From NCBI GenBank assembly GCA_025060505.1, contig JANXBU010000004.1:93117-157116 (forward strand): a stretch of 64,000 nucleotides of DNA, in the 5' to 3' direction. A model generated the notes under the pieces. That model worked only from the letters and a program-made list of their open reading frames with translations. It was not told the origin of the DNA and did not search any database. Position 1 is the stretch's first letter. Each line of letters opens with the position of its first letter. Below, one piece after another: positions 31,338 through 39,765 of the stretch. The position numbers and the translations under genes are program-made. This stretch comes from Candidatus Calescibacterium sp. Lineage in GTDB: Bacteria; Calescibacteriota; Calescibacteriia; Calescibacteriales; Calescibacteriaceae.

Positions 31338-32289
31338 CCTCGGCCAGATAAAAATATATACTTACGGTGTATTTCTTGCATTAGCTTTTATTCTTGCTAC
31401 AGACTATGTTTCAAGAGTATCAGATGAACTCAAGGTTCCACCAAAAGATATAATTGACCAAATAATATGGCTACTTATAGCCGGACTTCTTGGAACTCGT
31501 ATAGTATACATAATTCAGAACATAGGAGAATACATAGAAGAACCAATAAAAATACTCAAAATATGGGAGGGAGGATTAGCCTGGTACGGTGGAGTAATTT
31601 TCGGAATAATTTCAGTATATATATGGTCTAAAAAAAACCAAAAAGAGTTCCTAAGGGTACTTGACCTTGTTGCACTTGGTGTTATTTTAGGTCTCGCAAT
31701 AGGAAGATGGGGATGCTTTTCAGCCGGATGCTGCTACGGAAAACCAACAGACTTTTTCACATCGGTTATATTCAAAAACCCAAAGACCTTAGCGATACAG
31801 GGAGTTCCAATACACCCAACCCAAATATATGAAGCTTTGGGAATGTTTTTTGCATTCCTATTCGCAAGAGGAATTATGGTTGGAATTTCTGGAACGAAAA
31901 AAATATTTGAGCTCAAAACAGATATATTTATTGCATTCGAACTCATCCTGCTGAGGTTCTACTACCTTTGGTATTCAAAAGGAATATCATTTCCATCAAT
32001 AACTGACCTATGGTTCATTCCTGCTTTTATATTGATAACTTATCTGACGAAGTACATCGGTATAAAAATCGGAGAAGGTAAAAATTATTTCCCAGGTCTA
32101 ATTACAGGGTTTTACTCTATATCTTACGGAGCACTAAGATTCTTTCTTGAATTTGTAAGAGATCCTTCTGGTCTCTCTGGATTCATAGTAGACAAAGTTA
32201 TAACAGCAAATCATATCGTATCGGTTATCCTTTTCTTATTTGGAATGTATATACTTTTGTTCAGGAGTGCCAAAGCGGAGGGAAAATAA
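31318..32289 (+). CDS. lgt: Prolipoprotein diacylglyceryl transferase
   Basis: A 323-residue inner-membrane enzyme that attaches diacylglycerol to the Cys of lipoproteins. About seven membrane helices; the periplasmic arm motif EGGLAWYGGVIFG, the variant signature GRWGCFSAGCCYGKPTD (seen in Lgt proteins of many non-proteobacterial lineages) and PIHPTQIYEALGMF with the functional His and Tyr are present. An insertion of about 60 residues follows the HPTQIYE region. AGAGGGG lies before the ATG at 31318, inside the end of murA. Its likely substrates here include the lipoproteins at 20444 and 32370. Confidence 0.94.
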   Translation: MYPILLDLGQIKIYTYGVFLALAFILATDYVSRVSDELKVPPKDIIDQIIWLLIAGLLGTRIVYIIQNIGEYIEEPIKILKIWEGGLAWYGGVIFGIISVYIWSKKNQKEFLRVLDLVALGVILGLAIGRWGCFSAGCCYGKPTDFFTSVIFKNPKTLAIQGVPIHPTQIYEALGMFFAFLFARGIMVGISGTKKIFELKTDIFIAFELILLRFYYLWYSKGISFPSITDLWFIPAFILITYLTKYIGIKIGEGKNYFPGLITGFYSISYGALRFFLEFVRDPSGLSGFIVDKVITANHIVSVILFLFGMYILLFRSAKAEGK

Positions 32290-32369
32290 TATTCCAAAAA
32301 ATTCCTGAATCCTTCACTCTTATTTACTAAGTATTTCACAGCATCAACAGCAGTAAGAATCTGAAAAAA

Positions 32370-32822
32370 TTACCGCTGAAATTCAATTGTATCCTTACCA
32401 TCAAAAGGAGGACTAAATATAACTATCGCATAGACACCTTTTCCTCGTGCTAAAAAATAGTGAGGAGTACCTCTTTGAACAAACACAGAATCACCCTTTT
32501 TCATATCATATTTTTTATCTCCTACAAAAAATACACCTTTACCTTTCAAAATAATCACAAAAAGATCGTGTTTTTGATGTACATGTGGTTTCTCTCCTGT
32601 ATCAATTCTTACTAAATGAAAACTCAGGTCTTGTGTTCTGTGTAGCTCCTTTCTTCCTATTCCATCTGACCAAGAAAGTTGCTCATTTTCTACAATAAAT
32701 GTTTTATCGCCGGAAGCAAAATATATCTCTTTTTTACTACAAGAATAGATTAGAGATGACGAAACCAATGTAAACAGAGCAAAAAACAAGAACAGGAAAA
32801 ATTTGAAAGAATTGGGAGTCAT
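32370..32822 (-). CDS. Cupin-domain lipoprotein
   Basis: A 150-residue protein: a hydrophobic signal with a weak lipobox (LIYSC, Cys at residue 28), then a single cupin barrel. The cupin metal site is visible in HVHQKHDLFVIILKGKG (His, His, with Asp where Glu is usual) and GDSVFVQRGTPHYF (second motif with His). It would sit on the periplasmic face of a membrane and may bind a metal and small ligand; function unknown. The start codon lies inside the first copy of a 33-bp tandem duplication. Confidence 0.7.
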   Translation of the reverse strand: MTPNSFKFFLFLFFALFTLVSSSLIYSCSKKEIYFASGDKTFIVENEQLSWSDGIGRKELHRTQDLSFHLVRIDTGEKPHVHQKHDLFVIILKGKGVFFVGDKKYDMKKGDSVFVQRGTPHYFLARGKGVYAIVIFSPPFDGKDTIEFQR

Positions 32823-32885
32823 ATCAATAGAGATTTTAAGAAAAATTTAATGTATATCAATAGAGATTTTAAGAAAAATTTAATG
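32821..32885. repeat. 33-bp tandem duplication at the 5' end of the cupin gene
   Basis: The unit starting ATATCAATAGAGATTTTAAG is repeated at 32821-32853 and 32854-32885 with no mismatch except that the last unit is one base shorter. It covers the leader of the minus-strand cupin lipoprotein gene, so it duplicates whatever signal precedes its start codon. Confidence 0.85.
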
Positions 32886-32907
32886 CATCAAAACCTATTG
32901 ACAAAAA

Positions 32908-34308
32908 TCATAGTTTCCTATATTCTTTAAATTCTTTTGCAACTTCCTGAATAGATTGTTTCGCATCACCGAATAACATATATGAGTTATCAAGATAGAA
33001 CAGAGGATTTGGAACTCCTGAAAACCCAGCTCGCATACTTCTTTTGAGTACTATTACAGTTTTGGCTCTGTCCACTTCTATGATAGGCATTCCGGATATC
33101 GGAGTATCTTTTGAATCACGTGCAAGTGGGTTGACAACATCGTTTGCTCCAATAACAAAAGCTATATCTGTTTCTGAAATCAGAGAATTGGATTCTTCAA
33201 GGGTTTTTATTTTATCATATGGTATGTCTGCTTCTGCGAGAAGAACATTCATGTGTCCTGGCATTCTTCCAGCAACCGGATGGATTGCAAAATACACTTC
33301 TTTTCCATCTTTTGTAAGAAGATTGAAAAGTTCTTTCACGGCAAACTGAGCTTGCGAAACAGCCATACCGTATCCTGGGACAAAGGCTATGGTATTTGCG
33401 GAATCAAGTAAAATTGCGACTTCCTGTGGATCTGTTTTCTTAACCCTTCCCTTTATTTGAACACCAGCAAAAGCTTCTTCTGTCATCTGAATAGTGACAT
33501 TCCCTATGAGTATATCTACAAATTTTCTGTTCATTGCATCTGCCATGATTTTCGTGAGGATGAATCCGGATGAACCGACAAGCGAACCTGTTATTATCAA
33601 TCCATAGTTGTTCAGCACGAACCCAGAAATCGCAGCTGCAAGCCCAGAGTAAGCGTTAAGCAGAGATATAGCAACTGGCATATCAGCTCCACCAATCGGT
33701 ATCACAAGCATAACTCCAAGAACAGCGGAAACCCCAAAAATAATCCAAGCAAAATTTACATTTCCCGAACTTACTAGAAATCCTGTTAGCACCAAAGCTG
33801 ATATTAGAAGAACAAGGTTCCAGAGCTTATGAAGCGGCAAAGATATAGGATCTCCTTTGATTATTTCTTGGAGTTTAGCGAATGCGATGAAACTTCCAAA
33901 GAATGTAACCGAACCAACAATTATTGAAAGACCAACAGCTGCTCTGTTCCACTCCAAAGGGACACCCTCTGGAATTTTAAAAGCACCATAAAGAGTAGAG
34001 ATAGCAACAAGAGCAGAAGCAATACCACCGAACCCGTTAAATATTGCAACTGTTTGGGGCATTTGAGTCATTTTAACAAGATAAGCCCAAGCTCCTCCAG
34101 CGACCGCACCTATTATAAGACCAATTGCTATGTTTCTGAAATGAACTATGTCTTTGACGAAGAGAGTAGCAACAACAGCAAGCAGCATACCGAAAGCCGA
34201 AATCAGATTTCCTCTGACAGCAGTTTTTGGAGAACTCAGAAGTTTCAGCCCAAAAATAAAAAGAACAGCGCTTACAAGGTAGGCAATATCTATAAGAGAT
34301 TCCCTCAT
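32908..34308 (-). CDS. pntB: NAD(P) transhydrogenase subunit beta
   Basis: A 466-residue protein with eight or nine membrane helices (residues 1-270) forming the proton channel half, then the NADP-binding domain III: VAFVPGYGMAVSQAQFAVKEL, HPVAGRMPGHMNVLLAEADIPYD, VIGANDVVNPLARDS and GMPIIEVDRAKTVIVLKRSM. It couples hydride transfer between NADH and NADP to proton entry. GGGGGTGAG precedes the ATG at 34308, 14 bp downstream of the small alpha subunit gene. Confidence 0.97.
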   Translation of the reverse strand: MRESLIDIAYLVSAVLFIFGLKLLSSPKTAVRGNLISAFGMLLAVVATLFVKDIVHFRNIAIGLIIGAVAGGAWAYLVKMTQMPQTVAIFNGFGGIASALVAISTLYGAFKIPEGVPLEWNRAAVGLSIIVGSVTFFGSFIAFAKLQEIIKGDPISLPLHKLWNLVLLISALVLTGFLVSSGNVNFAWIIFGVSAVLGVMLVIPIGGADMPVAISLLNAYSGLAAAISGFVLNNYGLIITGSLVGSSGFILTKIMADAMNRKFVDILIGNVTIQMTEEAFAGVQIKGRVKKTDPQEVAILLDSANTIAFVPGYGMAVSQAQFAVKELFNLLTKDGKEVYFAIHPVAGRMPGHMNVLLAEADIPYDKIKTLEESNSLISETDIAFVIGANDVVNPLARDSKDTPISGMPIIEVDRAKTVIVLKRSMRAGFSGVPNPLFYLDNSYMLFGDAKQSIQEVAKEFKEYRKL

Positions 34309-34322
34309 AATCTCACCCCCAT

Positions 34323-34601
34323 CTATTTTCTAAACATTCTGAGCATTCTATCTGTAACTAGATAGCCTCCGAAAACATTTACTGAAGCAAAAACAACGGC
34401 GAGTGTTCCGAGTATTTCAGCTACCCTCTGCTCACCGGCTCCAGCAGCAACAAGGGAACCAACAAGAGTTATACCACTTATAGCATTAGAACCAGACATA
34501 AGAGGAGTGTGTAAAAGGGGGGGAACTTTTGTTATAACCTCAAAACCAGATATAAGTGCTAAGACAAAAATTATTATACCAACTGTAACCGGATCTACCA
34601 T
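34323..34601 (-). CDS. pntAB: NAD(P) transhydrogenase small membrane subunit (PntA C-terminal part)
   Basis: A 92-residue protein of three or four membrane helices: VPPLLHTPLMSGSNAISGITLVGSL is the highly conserved transhydrogenase segment. In organisms with split PntA this is the second polypeptide; the NAD-binding subunit (PntAA) normally lies just upstream, but here the next gene upstream is a nucleotide cyclase. A strong AAGGAGG precedes the ATG at 34601. It is co-transcribed with pntB, 14 bp apart. Confidence 0.93.
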   Translation of the reverse strand: MVDPVTVGIIIFVLALISGFEVITKVPPLLHTPLMSGSNAISGITLVGSLVAAGAGEQRVAEILGTLAVVFASVNVFGGYLVTDRMLRMFRK

Positions 34602-34687
34602 AAATTTTCCCTCCTTTTACAAGATTGTTACTCCGTAGGATTTAGATTTTCAAATTTCAAGAAGTTTGATTCCTGAAATTGAGCGAT

Positions 34688-35932
34688 CTAGTCTCGAACG
34701 ACCATTGTTTTTGTAATTGTATCATGTAGAAGACTTTTACCACGACTTATCAGAAGTGGGATGATTATACCAAGACCTGCTGGAAGAACCATAAATATAA
34801 GCAAAATAGCTCGCAGAAAAGAAATTCTTATATCCGGAGGAGATCTGTCTAATCTTTCTACTCTTATCTTCATTATCCACTCACCCAACGTTCTACCTTT
34901 GAAAAAAAACCAAGAAAGAGAAAGATAGATAGCAAACATAAATATTTCAATACCGCTGAGATACAGATAAGATATAGAAAACTTCTTTTCCTCACCGATT
35001 TTTATCTCAACCTTACCTGGTTCTGTATATATTTCTCCGCCCTGTGTCTCTATCTCAAGCTCACCTCTTCCAGCTTTGATTTTGCCAAGCGGTGTCTCAA
35101 ATTCAAAAAGTTTTATATCTTCTTGTGGGATTTTCTTCTCTGGATCATTCACCTCCCTTTTCTCCACAGCACCGGACTCTGCTACATCACCAGATTTAGT
35201 AATCTCCTCTCCTTCTATTTTGGCAATTTCACTCTCTTGGCTAGCGTCAATTTTTTGTAGAACCTCATTTTTATCATGGCCGAACAGACCTCTGAAAGCA
35301 AAGGTAGTGATCAATCCCACAGATGATACAAATACTATAACATCAAGATAAAAGGCAATGAATCGTTCCCATAATCCAGCTGGTTTTACATAAAACCTGA
35401 CATCATCTGTTTCAGAAACGAACCTTTCAGGATCTCCGTATACAAATATTTTTATACCATCCCCAACGCCCTTTACAGAGAGTTCCTTTGTTGGTAAAAA
35501 ACCGTTTTTATCTTTAAGAATATGATAAGTTGATTCAGATATAGCGAGGGCACCACCCTTAAGAGTTTCAAGCATTCTGAAAGCGAAATTTACATCGTGA
35601 CCAAAAACATCATTATCATCGAAAAAAACTTCCCCAACCGTTACAAAAATCTTGGCTTTTGTTTGAGTTTCTCTGTAATAGTCAATTATCTTTCGCGAGA
35701 AATTTATTGATTTATCTATTGTATTGAAGACAACGATTGCACCATCTCCCAAAAACTTTATTACCTTGCCATTATTCGATTCAGCATTGGTTTGAATCAA
35801 AGATTTGAAATTTTCAAGAAAATTTGAGAGCTCATCTGCTGAGAGATTAGAGGAAAAGTTCGTAAAACCTTCAAGATCAACAATAGTAAGGACAATCAAT
35901 TGTGGAGACCTTTTTGTCTCCAAATTATTCAT
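34688..35932 (-). CDS. Class III nucleotide cyclase fused to an RDD membrane domain
   Basis: A 414-residue fusion. Residues 1-165 are a class III adenylate/guanylate cyclase domain: VDLEGFT with the first metal Asp, KVIKFLGDGAIVVF with the purine-contact Lys and second metal Asp, and GHDVNFAFRML with the transition-state Asn and Arg. Catalytic residues are complete, and the Lys suggests ATP as substrate. Residues ~195-414 form an RDD domain: AGLWERFIAFYLDVIVFV (first helix with Arg and Asp), a 120-residue acidic loop and TLGEWIMKIRVERLDRSPP before the last helices. It is therefore a membrane-bound cyclase with the catalytic domain at the N-terminus, the reverse of most membrane cyclases. ATG at 35932 is preferred over a TTG two codons earlier. 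Confidence 0.85.
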   Translation of the reverse strand: MNNLETKRSPQLIVLTIVDLEGFTNFSSNLSADELSNFLENFKSLIQTNAESNNGKVIKFLGDGAIVVFNTIDKSINFSRKIIDYYRETQTKAKIFVTVGEVFFDDNDVFGHDVNFAFRMLETLKGGALAISESTYHILKDKNGFLPTKELSVKGVGDGIKIFVYGDPERFVSETDDVRFYVKPAGLWERFIAFYLDVIVFVSSVGLITTFAFRGLFGHDKNEVLQKIDASQESEIAKIEGEEITKSGDVAESGAVEKREVNDPEKKIPQEDIKLFEFETPLGKIKAGRGELEIETQGGEIYTEPGKVEIKIGEEKKFSISYLYLSGIEIFMFAIYLSLSWFFFKGRTLGEWIMKIRVERLDRSPPDIRISFLRAILLIFMVLPAGLGIIIPLLISRGKSLLHDTITKTMVVRD

Positions 35933-36125
35933 TACCAAATATATAGTATAAATATTTCTGCAAGAAGATTAATTAGTAAAAGCTATCATTCACCACTGTT
36001 CTGTCGCAATCAATTTCTGGGTAAAGAATTTCAAAAAGATAACTGCGCGATTCGCTACAAAAGTTCAAAGATGCCTTTTTGAGCTTATACTTAAGCTGAT
36101 ATAAGAAAATTAAGATAAAATAAAA

Positions 36126-37472
36126 TCACAATTTTGAGCTCACCGTACTCCCCTCAGTATCAATTATTTTTAGAGTTTTTCCGTTGTGTAGTTTATTTCT
36201 TATCGTATTCTCAACTATATTCATAGGACAGAAAGGTCCGCACATAGAACAAGCTTTTGTTTTTGTGGATCTTTCTTCATATATCTTTCTTGCTTCGTTA
36301 GGAAACAGAAGGAATTGAAATTGTGTCTTCCAATCAAGTTTGTACCTTGCTTCGGAAACGATTTTATTTCTCTCAACCGCTTTTGTATTTCCTCGTGCGA
36401 GGTCTGCGATGTGTGCAGCTATTTTGAAAGCAATAAGACCATCTTTTACATGTTCTGGTGTGGGTAATCCAAGATGTTCTGCGGGAGTTATGTAGCATAG
36501 CATATCAGCTCCATACATTCCAGCAAGAGCTCCCCCTATTGCTCCGGCGATATGATCAAATCCAGCAGCAGTGTCACAGGGAAGCATCCCCAAAATGTAA
36601 AAAGGAGCACCCCTGCACAATTTCTTTTGTATCTGAACATTTGTTGCCACTTCATTAAGAGGAATATGACCAGGACCCTCTACCATAGTTTGAACTCCTG
36701 CTTTTCTTGCTCTTTCAACGAGTTCTCCGAGAGTAATAAGTTCGTGAATTTGCGGTCTATCTGTTGAGTCTGATGTTGAACCTGGGCGCAGGCTATCTCC
36801 TAAACTCAGTGTCATATCGTACTCCCTTGCAATCTCAAGCAATCTATCAAAGTACTTGTAAAGAGGATTTTCCTGCTCATTGTATATCATCCAAGCTGCC
36901 ATAAGCCCACCACCACGAGAGACGATTCCAGTTGTTCTTGAAGTATTCATGTATGTTCTCAAAGCTTCCAAAGTTATACCACAGTGAACCGTGATGAAAT
37001 CAACTCCTCTCTTTCCGTGTTCCTCTATTACTTCAAACAGGTCATCGACTGTCATTTTGAAAAACGAGCCTTTTTCCTTCGCCGCACGAAACTCTGCTTC
37101 ATATATGGGAACAGTTCCGAGAGGAACTTTTGCTTTACTTATCAAAGTTCGCATTATGTTTTCAAGATCTCCACCAGTTGATAAATCCATAACGGTATCT
37201 GCACCGTACTGATGTGAAATCTCTATTTTCTCTATTTCTTCTTCAAGATTAACATAGTCATACGAAGTTCCCAAATTAACGTTAACTTTTACAGAAAGTC
37301 CCTGACCTATACCGGTGAATCTATGTATATCATGATTCGGATTTGCTGGAATAACAACGAGACCCGCTGCGACAAGTTCTCTTAATTTCTCCGGTTCAAT
37401 GCCCTCAACTTCTGCAACATATCTCATCTGTTCCGTTATTATACCTTTTTTTGCACTTTCAAGTTGAGTCAT
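36126..37472 (-). CDS. thiC: Phosphomethylpyrimidine synthase (ThiC)
   Basis: A 448-residue radical SAM enzyme converting aminoimidazole ribotide to the thiamine pyrimidine. The C-terminal CSMCGPFCPM motif is the unusual Fe-S cluster site; NPNHD, VDLSTGGDLENIMRTLI-like and MVEGPGHIPLNEVATNVQ segments are conserved. ATG at 37472 follows GGAGG with 7-base spacing; six earlier codons in frame are not needed. It is the short form without the N-terminal extension of proteobacterial ThiC. No TPP riboswitch pattern is visible upstream. Confidence 0.97.
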   Translation of the reverse strand: MTQLESAKKGIITEQMRYVAEVEGIEPEKLRELVAAGLVVIPANPNHDIHRFTGIGQGLSVKVNVNLGTSYDYVNLEEEIEKIEISHQYGADTVMDLSTGGDLENIMRTLISKAKVPLGTVPIYEAEFRAAKEKGSFFKMTVDDLFEVIEEHGKRGVDFITVHCGITLEALRTYMNTSRTTGIVSRGGGLMAAWMIYNEQENPLYKYFDRLLEIAREYDMTLSLGDSLRPGSTSDSTDRPQIHELITLGELVERARKAGVQTMVEGPGHIPLNEVATNVQIQKKLCRGAPFYILGMLPCDTAAGFDHIAGAIGGALAGMYGADMLCYITPAEHLGLPTPEHVKDGLIAFKIAAHIADLARGNTKAVERNKIVSEARYKLDWKTQFQFLLFPNEARKIYEERSTKTKACSMCGPFCPMNIVENTIRNKLHNGKTLKIIDTEGSTVSSKL

Positions 37473-37898
37473 ACCAAAACCTCCAATCATAAAATGTTAG
37501 TAATTGTACAAAATAAATAAATGTTTTATCAAATTTCGCTACAAACAAGCTTGACCAAAACTTATTGATCAGTTAGCTATAATTTCAATCGCTAGCGAGA
37601 AACAATATAGACCAAACAACATATGTAGTTTAGTCCGTATCAAATACGAACCCATAAATTCTTTTTGCATTAAAAATAAATAACTTTTTCCGGAAAACAT
37701 AATAAAGATTGAGCAAAAATACCTTATGATCTCAAAAAACAGTTTAGATAATGCTGTGGAGTGAAAAAAAGAATATACAAAATAATGAAAAACGCTACCC
37801 CGTTGCAAACACTTATGCAAACTCTTAAAATCCATGGCAGACAAAAATCTCCGCAAGAACCAGATTCGTGAATCAAAGTCAAGAAACTATAAAACTTA
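37473..37898. other. Intergenic stretch, no gene seen
   Basis: About 425 bp upstream of thiC, downstream of the GcvH-like gene. A minus-strand frame (37569-37856, 95 codons) reads as a hydrophobic, Phe-rich sequence typical of AT-rich antisense noise and has no ribosome-binding site. I looked for CTGAGA-type thiamine riboswitch elements and saw none. Confidence 0.4.
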
Positions 37899-38297
37899 TT
37901 ATTTTTCTTCTAGAGTCTCTAAGAATTCCTTATACTGTTCGCTTGTCATAAGCTGTGATTCAAGATTATCAGATGTTTCAATTTCGATCAACCAACCGTC
38001 TTTATACAAACCATCGCCATAAAGAACATCTGGAGATTCAGTCAATTCGGAATTCACTTTCGTGACCGTTCCGGAAACCGGAGAGATTATCTCGAATTCA
38101 TAATCCGGCATTTTGATCAACCCCAAAACATCTCCAGCGGAGACCTCACTACCCTGATCAACATCAAAAGCAATTTCCTCTATTTCATCTGAAATGGAAA
38201 ATATATAATCAGTGAGGTAAAGCCTAACCCTTTCTCCCTTTGTTTTTTTCACCGCTATGTGATCTTCGGAGTAGAAAAATCCTTTTGGTATCTTCAT
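37899..38297 (-). CDS. Glycine cleavage H-like (lipoyl-domain) protein
   Basis: A 132-residue protein with the GcvH layout: RVRLYLTDYIFSISDEIEEIAFDVDQGSEVSAGDVLGLIKMPDYEFEIISPVSGTVTKVN, then SPDVLYGDGLYKDGWLIEIE, the end of the family. In GcvH a lipoylated Lys lies eight residues before the Pro of the SPVSG turn; here the only Lys is 11 residues before it and the aligned position is Asp, so lipoylation is doubtful. No gcvT or gcvP is adjacent. It could be a carrier with a shifted site or a member of the GcvH-like family with another role. Confidence 0.72.
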   Translation of the reverse strand: MKIPKGFFYSEDHIAVKKTKGERVRLYLTDYIFSISDEIEEIAFDVDQGSEVSAGDVLGLIKMPDYEFEIISPVSGTVTKVNSELTESPDVLYGDGLYKDGWLIEIETSDNLESQLMTSEQYKEFLETLEEK

Positions 38298-38798
38298 AAC
38301 TTTTAACTTTCCGTATTTTATACTTTCCTAAGTCATAAAATCAAAAAAAACAAAAATTTTCGGTTTAATCACTTTGCTATAAAAATGTCCCTGTTATTGA
38401 TTGAAGATCACAAAAAACGAATCAGATCTTCAAGAACCCTACTAAGAAATTCAGACAATGAGAAAGCAAATGATTCCTGTTCAAATAATTGGCTTATCTG
38501 AAAACATACAGAATTTTCTTGAAGAGCTTCCTGAGCATAATATTTTCATCCATAAATTACAAGATTCTTGCGAAAGGATAAATGATTTTTAGAAACGTCA
38601 TTAACTTACGACATCCTAAATCTGAAATGAAATCTTTTTCGTCAGAGCATTCATACGGATTACACCAATTATACAATGATTTATTTATGGATAAACAAGT
38701 TTATGGTTTTGATTTTTTCCTAAGGCTAGTTTAGAGCTTTTATTCTCTATCTATTTTTGCAACAGAGTACTTTCATCAACAATTTCTTTACAATACAT
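38298..38798. other. Intergenic stretch with staggered short plus-strand frames
   Basis: About 500 bp without an intact gene. On the plus strand three short frames follow one another, each overlapping the last and shifted by one base: 38385-38501, 38458-38592 and 38582-38734. The first begins MSLLLIEDHKKRIRSSRTLL, which looks like the start of a receiver domain; the others have ordinary amino-acid composition. This may be the remains of a gene of about 110 codons broken twice, but no part is diagnostic. Confidence 0.3.
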
Positions 38799-39722
38799 CT
38801 AACCCCTAAAAACAGTTTTCAGGTATCCCTCATAAATCATTGGAGCTGTTCTGAGTTTATTAAGCTCAGAAGGTCTTATTAGTTTGAATGAAGTATGCTC
38901 CCAGTCTATTTTGACAAATTCAACAGGAGATATGGCAGAAATAGCCAAAAAAGGATGTATTACCCACCTTATCCTTATTTTTGGATCTACAAACTCAAAT
39001 GGAGAGCCCTGAATCATTTCTTTGATGAATTCTTTTTTCATTGATGTTTCTTCCTCCAATTCCTTGAACGCTGTCTGTAAAGAAGTTTCACCTTTCTCGA
39101 TATGTCCGGAAGCTACGCCCCACATTCCCTTATATGTTCCAACCTTTCTGCTCCTTTTCATCACCAGAATCCTACCATTGTAGTAAACAAATGTAGAAGA
39201 GACTTCTTTTGTTTCCAAATCCCATCCTATTATATGATTTTTTGCAGCCGAAAAGCAGAAAGCAGCTATGTTCTCCATAATTCTTTTTCTATCTCCCCTG
39301 AACACGTTTACGAAACTTGTTTTACCCTTCTTTGAGCGCACCGAAACAAAAGAAAGACCAACTGGCTTCTGCGGAGTTCCACCATCCGGCCCAAGTATAG
39401 AGCTTTCACAGACCACAACATCTGCTCCTGAAATACTTATGAATTTTTCCGCGCAAACGTCTACAAACTCTTCCGAAACAGCCCCCTTTGGAGAATTGAA
39501 ATCAAAATAATTTTTCATATCGTAGGAGTACGGCACAATAGATCCTATGAATATCTTTGATGCTCCCTTTCTTTTCACTATGTTATATGAAAGGAAACCG
39601 CCCACGGAACACTCAACAAACGCAATTTTCAGCTTCTTGTAATGAAGCAAACCCACAAGCTCTTGCGCTCTCTTTTCAAAGTTACCAAAATACGGAGAAT
39701 ACGGAATATTTTTCTCAAGCAT
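38799..39722 (-). CDS. CinA C-terminal (NMN deamidase-like) domain fused to a Nudix hydrolase
   Basis: A 307-residue two-domain protein. Residues ~1-150 match the CinA C-terminal/PncC domain (nicotinamide-nucleotide amidase): KIAFVECSVGGFLSYNIV has Cys-Ser in place of the common Glu-Ser-x-T-x-G, and GADVVVCESSILGPDGGTPQKPVG matches the GxAGPxGG turn. Residues ~165-307 are a Nudix domain: the box reads GHIEKGETSLQTAFKELEEE, so the catalytic Glu residues are kept, while the Arg before Glu is Lys and the last Gly is Ser. Both domains suit pyridine-nucleotide repair or salvage. ATG at 39722 is used; a TTG seven codons earlier is possible. It is the first gene of the leftward pair with the methyltransferase at 39766. 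Confidence 0.82.
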   Translation of the reverse strand: MLEKNIPYSPYFGNFEKRAQELVGLLHYKKLKIAFVECSVGGFLSYNIVKRKGASKIFIGSIVPYSYDMKNYFDFNSPKGAVSEEFVDVCAEKFISISGADVVVCESSILGPDGGTPQKPVGLSFVSVRSKKGKTSFVNVFRGDRKRIMENIAAFCFSAAKNHIIGWDLETKEVSSTFVYYNGRILVMKRSRKVGTYKGMWGVASGHIEKGETSLQTAFKELEEETSMKKEFIKEMIQGSPFEFVDPKIRIRWVIHPFLAISAISPVEFVKIDWEHTSFKLIRPSELNKLRTAPMIYEGYLKTVFRG

Positions 39723-39765
39723 GACCAAAATAGGATAAGGCAAAATACAAATTTTAAAAGATAAA

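Noticed and set aside
37569..37856. 95-codon hydrophobic minus-strand frame upstream of thiC
   Set aside because: No ribosome-binding site or domain; composition is like random AT-rich DNA.
37473..37898. TPP riboswitch upstream of thiC
   Set aside because: I looked for the conserved CTGAGA and partner elements on the minus strand and found none.
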